Under the pieces are notes generated by a model. It saw only the letters and a list, made by a program, of their open reading frames with translations, was not told the DNA's origin and ran no database searches. Positions 13,664 through 13,824 of a stretch of 13,824 bases of DNA are shown piece by piece. The first letter of the stretch is position 1, and each line of letters begins with the position of its first letter. Position numbers and translations under genes: made by a program. Source of the DNA: Myxococcales bacterium (lineage in GTDB: Bacteria > Myxococcota_A > Polyangia > Polyangiales > Polyangiaceae); contig JAAFHJ010000070.1 in assembly GCA_013298325.1 (NCBI GenBank), forward strand, positions 1 through 13,824. Reading direction: 5' to 3'.

Positions 13664-13824
13664 AGGCGCGCTAGGTTAGCCGATGGGCGCGTCTATGACG
13701 ATGGAAGCGCGCGCTGCGAAGAGCGTTACCCACCGCTTCCGTTCTTGAGCGGTTCAGGGTAGTTCCGCGCCCCGCGTGCGAACGTTCCGCCTCTTGACTG
13801 CCCCTTTCGCGGCGCTGGCCATTT
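13664..13824. other. Upstream region of rseP, no gene seen
   Basis: These 161 bases hold no convincing gene. A 22-codon minus-strand frame enters from the right edge and stops within the region; it might be the end of an upstream gene, but its sequence is not recognisable. The rseP promoter probably lies here. Confidence 0.4.
13673..13678 (-). promoter_or_regulatory. Candidate -10 box (TAACCT) for rseP, possibly leaderless
   Basis: On the minus strand TAACCT ends nine bases before the rseP ATG, and no Shine-Dalgarno lies between. The local sequence (GCTA-x-CCT, then GCG and GCC before the ATG) closely resembles that upstream of pmbA. No clear -35 is seen. Confidence 0.35.

Noticed and set aside
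13758..13824. 22-codon minus-strand frame at the right edge
   Set aside because: Too short, with no recognisable homology or composition signal; it could be the end of an off-window gene but cannot be supported.

Overview
The window is high-GC, densely packed bacterial chromosome. Its style suggests a myxobacterium-like member of Myxococcota. The evidence is an Asp/Ala-rich lipoprotein linker, a Ser/Thr kinase with an N-terminal zinc ribbon and a C-terminal extracytoplasmic part, Gram-negative envelope genes, and acid-tailed ScpA/ScpB. This placement is inferred from protein style; no rRNA or other phylogenetic marker was compared. There is no gap over 300 bp, no tRNA, no rRNA, no CRISPR array and no transposase.

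Layout, left to right. (1) A partial lipoprotein gene runs off the left edge on the minus strand, divergent from pmbA (485-1891, +). pmbA overlaps a small HTH regulator gene (1888-2217, +) by four bases. (2) A strong hairpin/T-tract terminator (2240-2274) separates that pair from the convergent condensin genes scpA (3446-4444, -) and scpB (2251-3372, -). The end of scpB is a 9-bp microsatellite encoding a long Asp/Glu tail. (3) Divergent from scpA is a plus-strand signalling block: an ECF sigma factor (4567-5151), a Cys-rich six-helix membrane protein that is probably its anti-sigma factor (5148-5867), a zinc-ribbon Ser/Thr kinase with one membrane helix and an extracytoplasmic part (5922-8318), and a secreted or outer-membrane beta-barrel-like protein (8309-9094). 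(4) Three tandem 75-bp palindromic repeats (9106-9327) fill the convergent gap. (5) On the minus strand, a tightly packed four-gene run reads rseP (M50 site-2 protease), DNA alkylation-repair protein, acyl-CoA synthetase, proC.

How the genes may work together. The sigma/anti-sigma pair, the kinase and the envelope protein overlap or nearly abut, so they could form one envelope-sensing unit. An RseP-type intramembrane protease, the class that elsewhere destroys anti-sigma factors, is encoded about 3.5 kb away on the other strand; any functional link is speculation. pmbA, scpAB, proC and rseP are ordinary housekeeping genes.

The least ordinary features are the triplicated palindromes, which share a 16-bp end with the 3' end of scpA; the Cys-rich anti-sigma candidate and its kinase/envelope neighbours; and a recurrent -10-like box 7-9 bp upstream of several start codons that lack a Shine-Dalgarno, which suggests leaderless transcription. 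I did not find a clearly new defence or mobile system.
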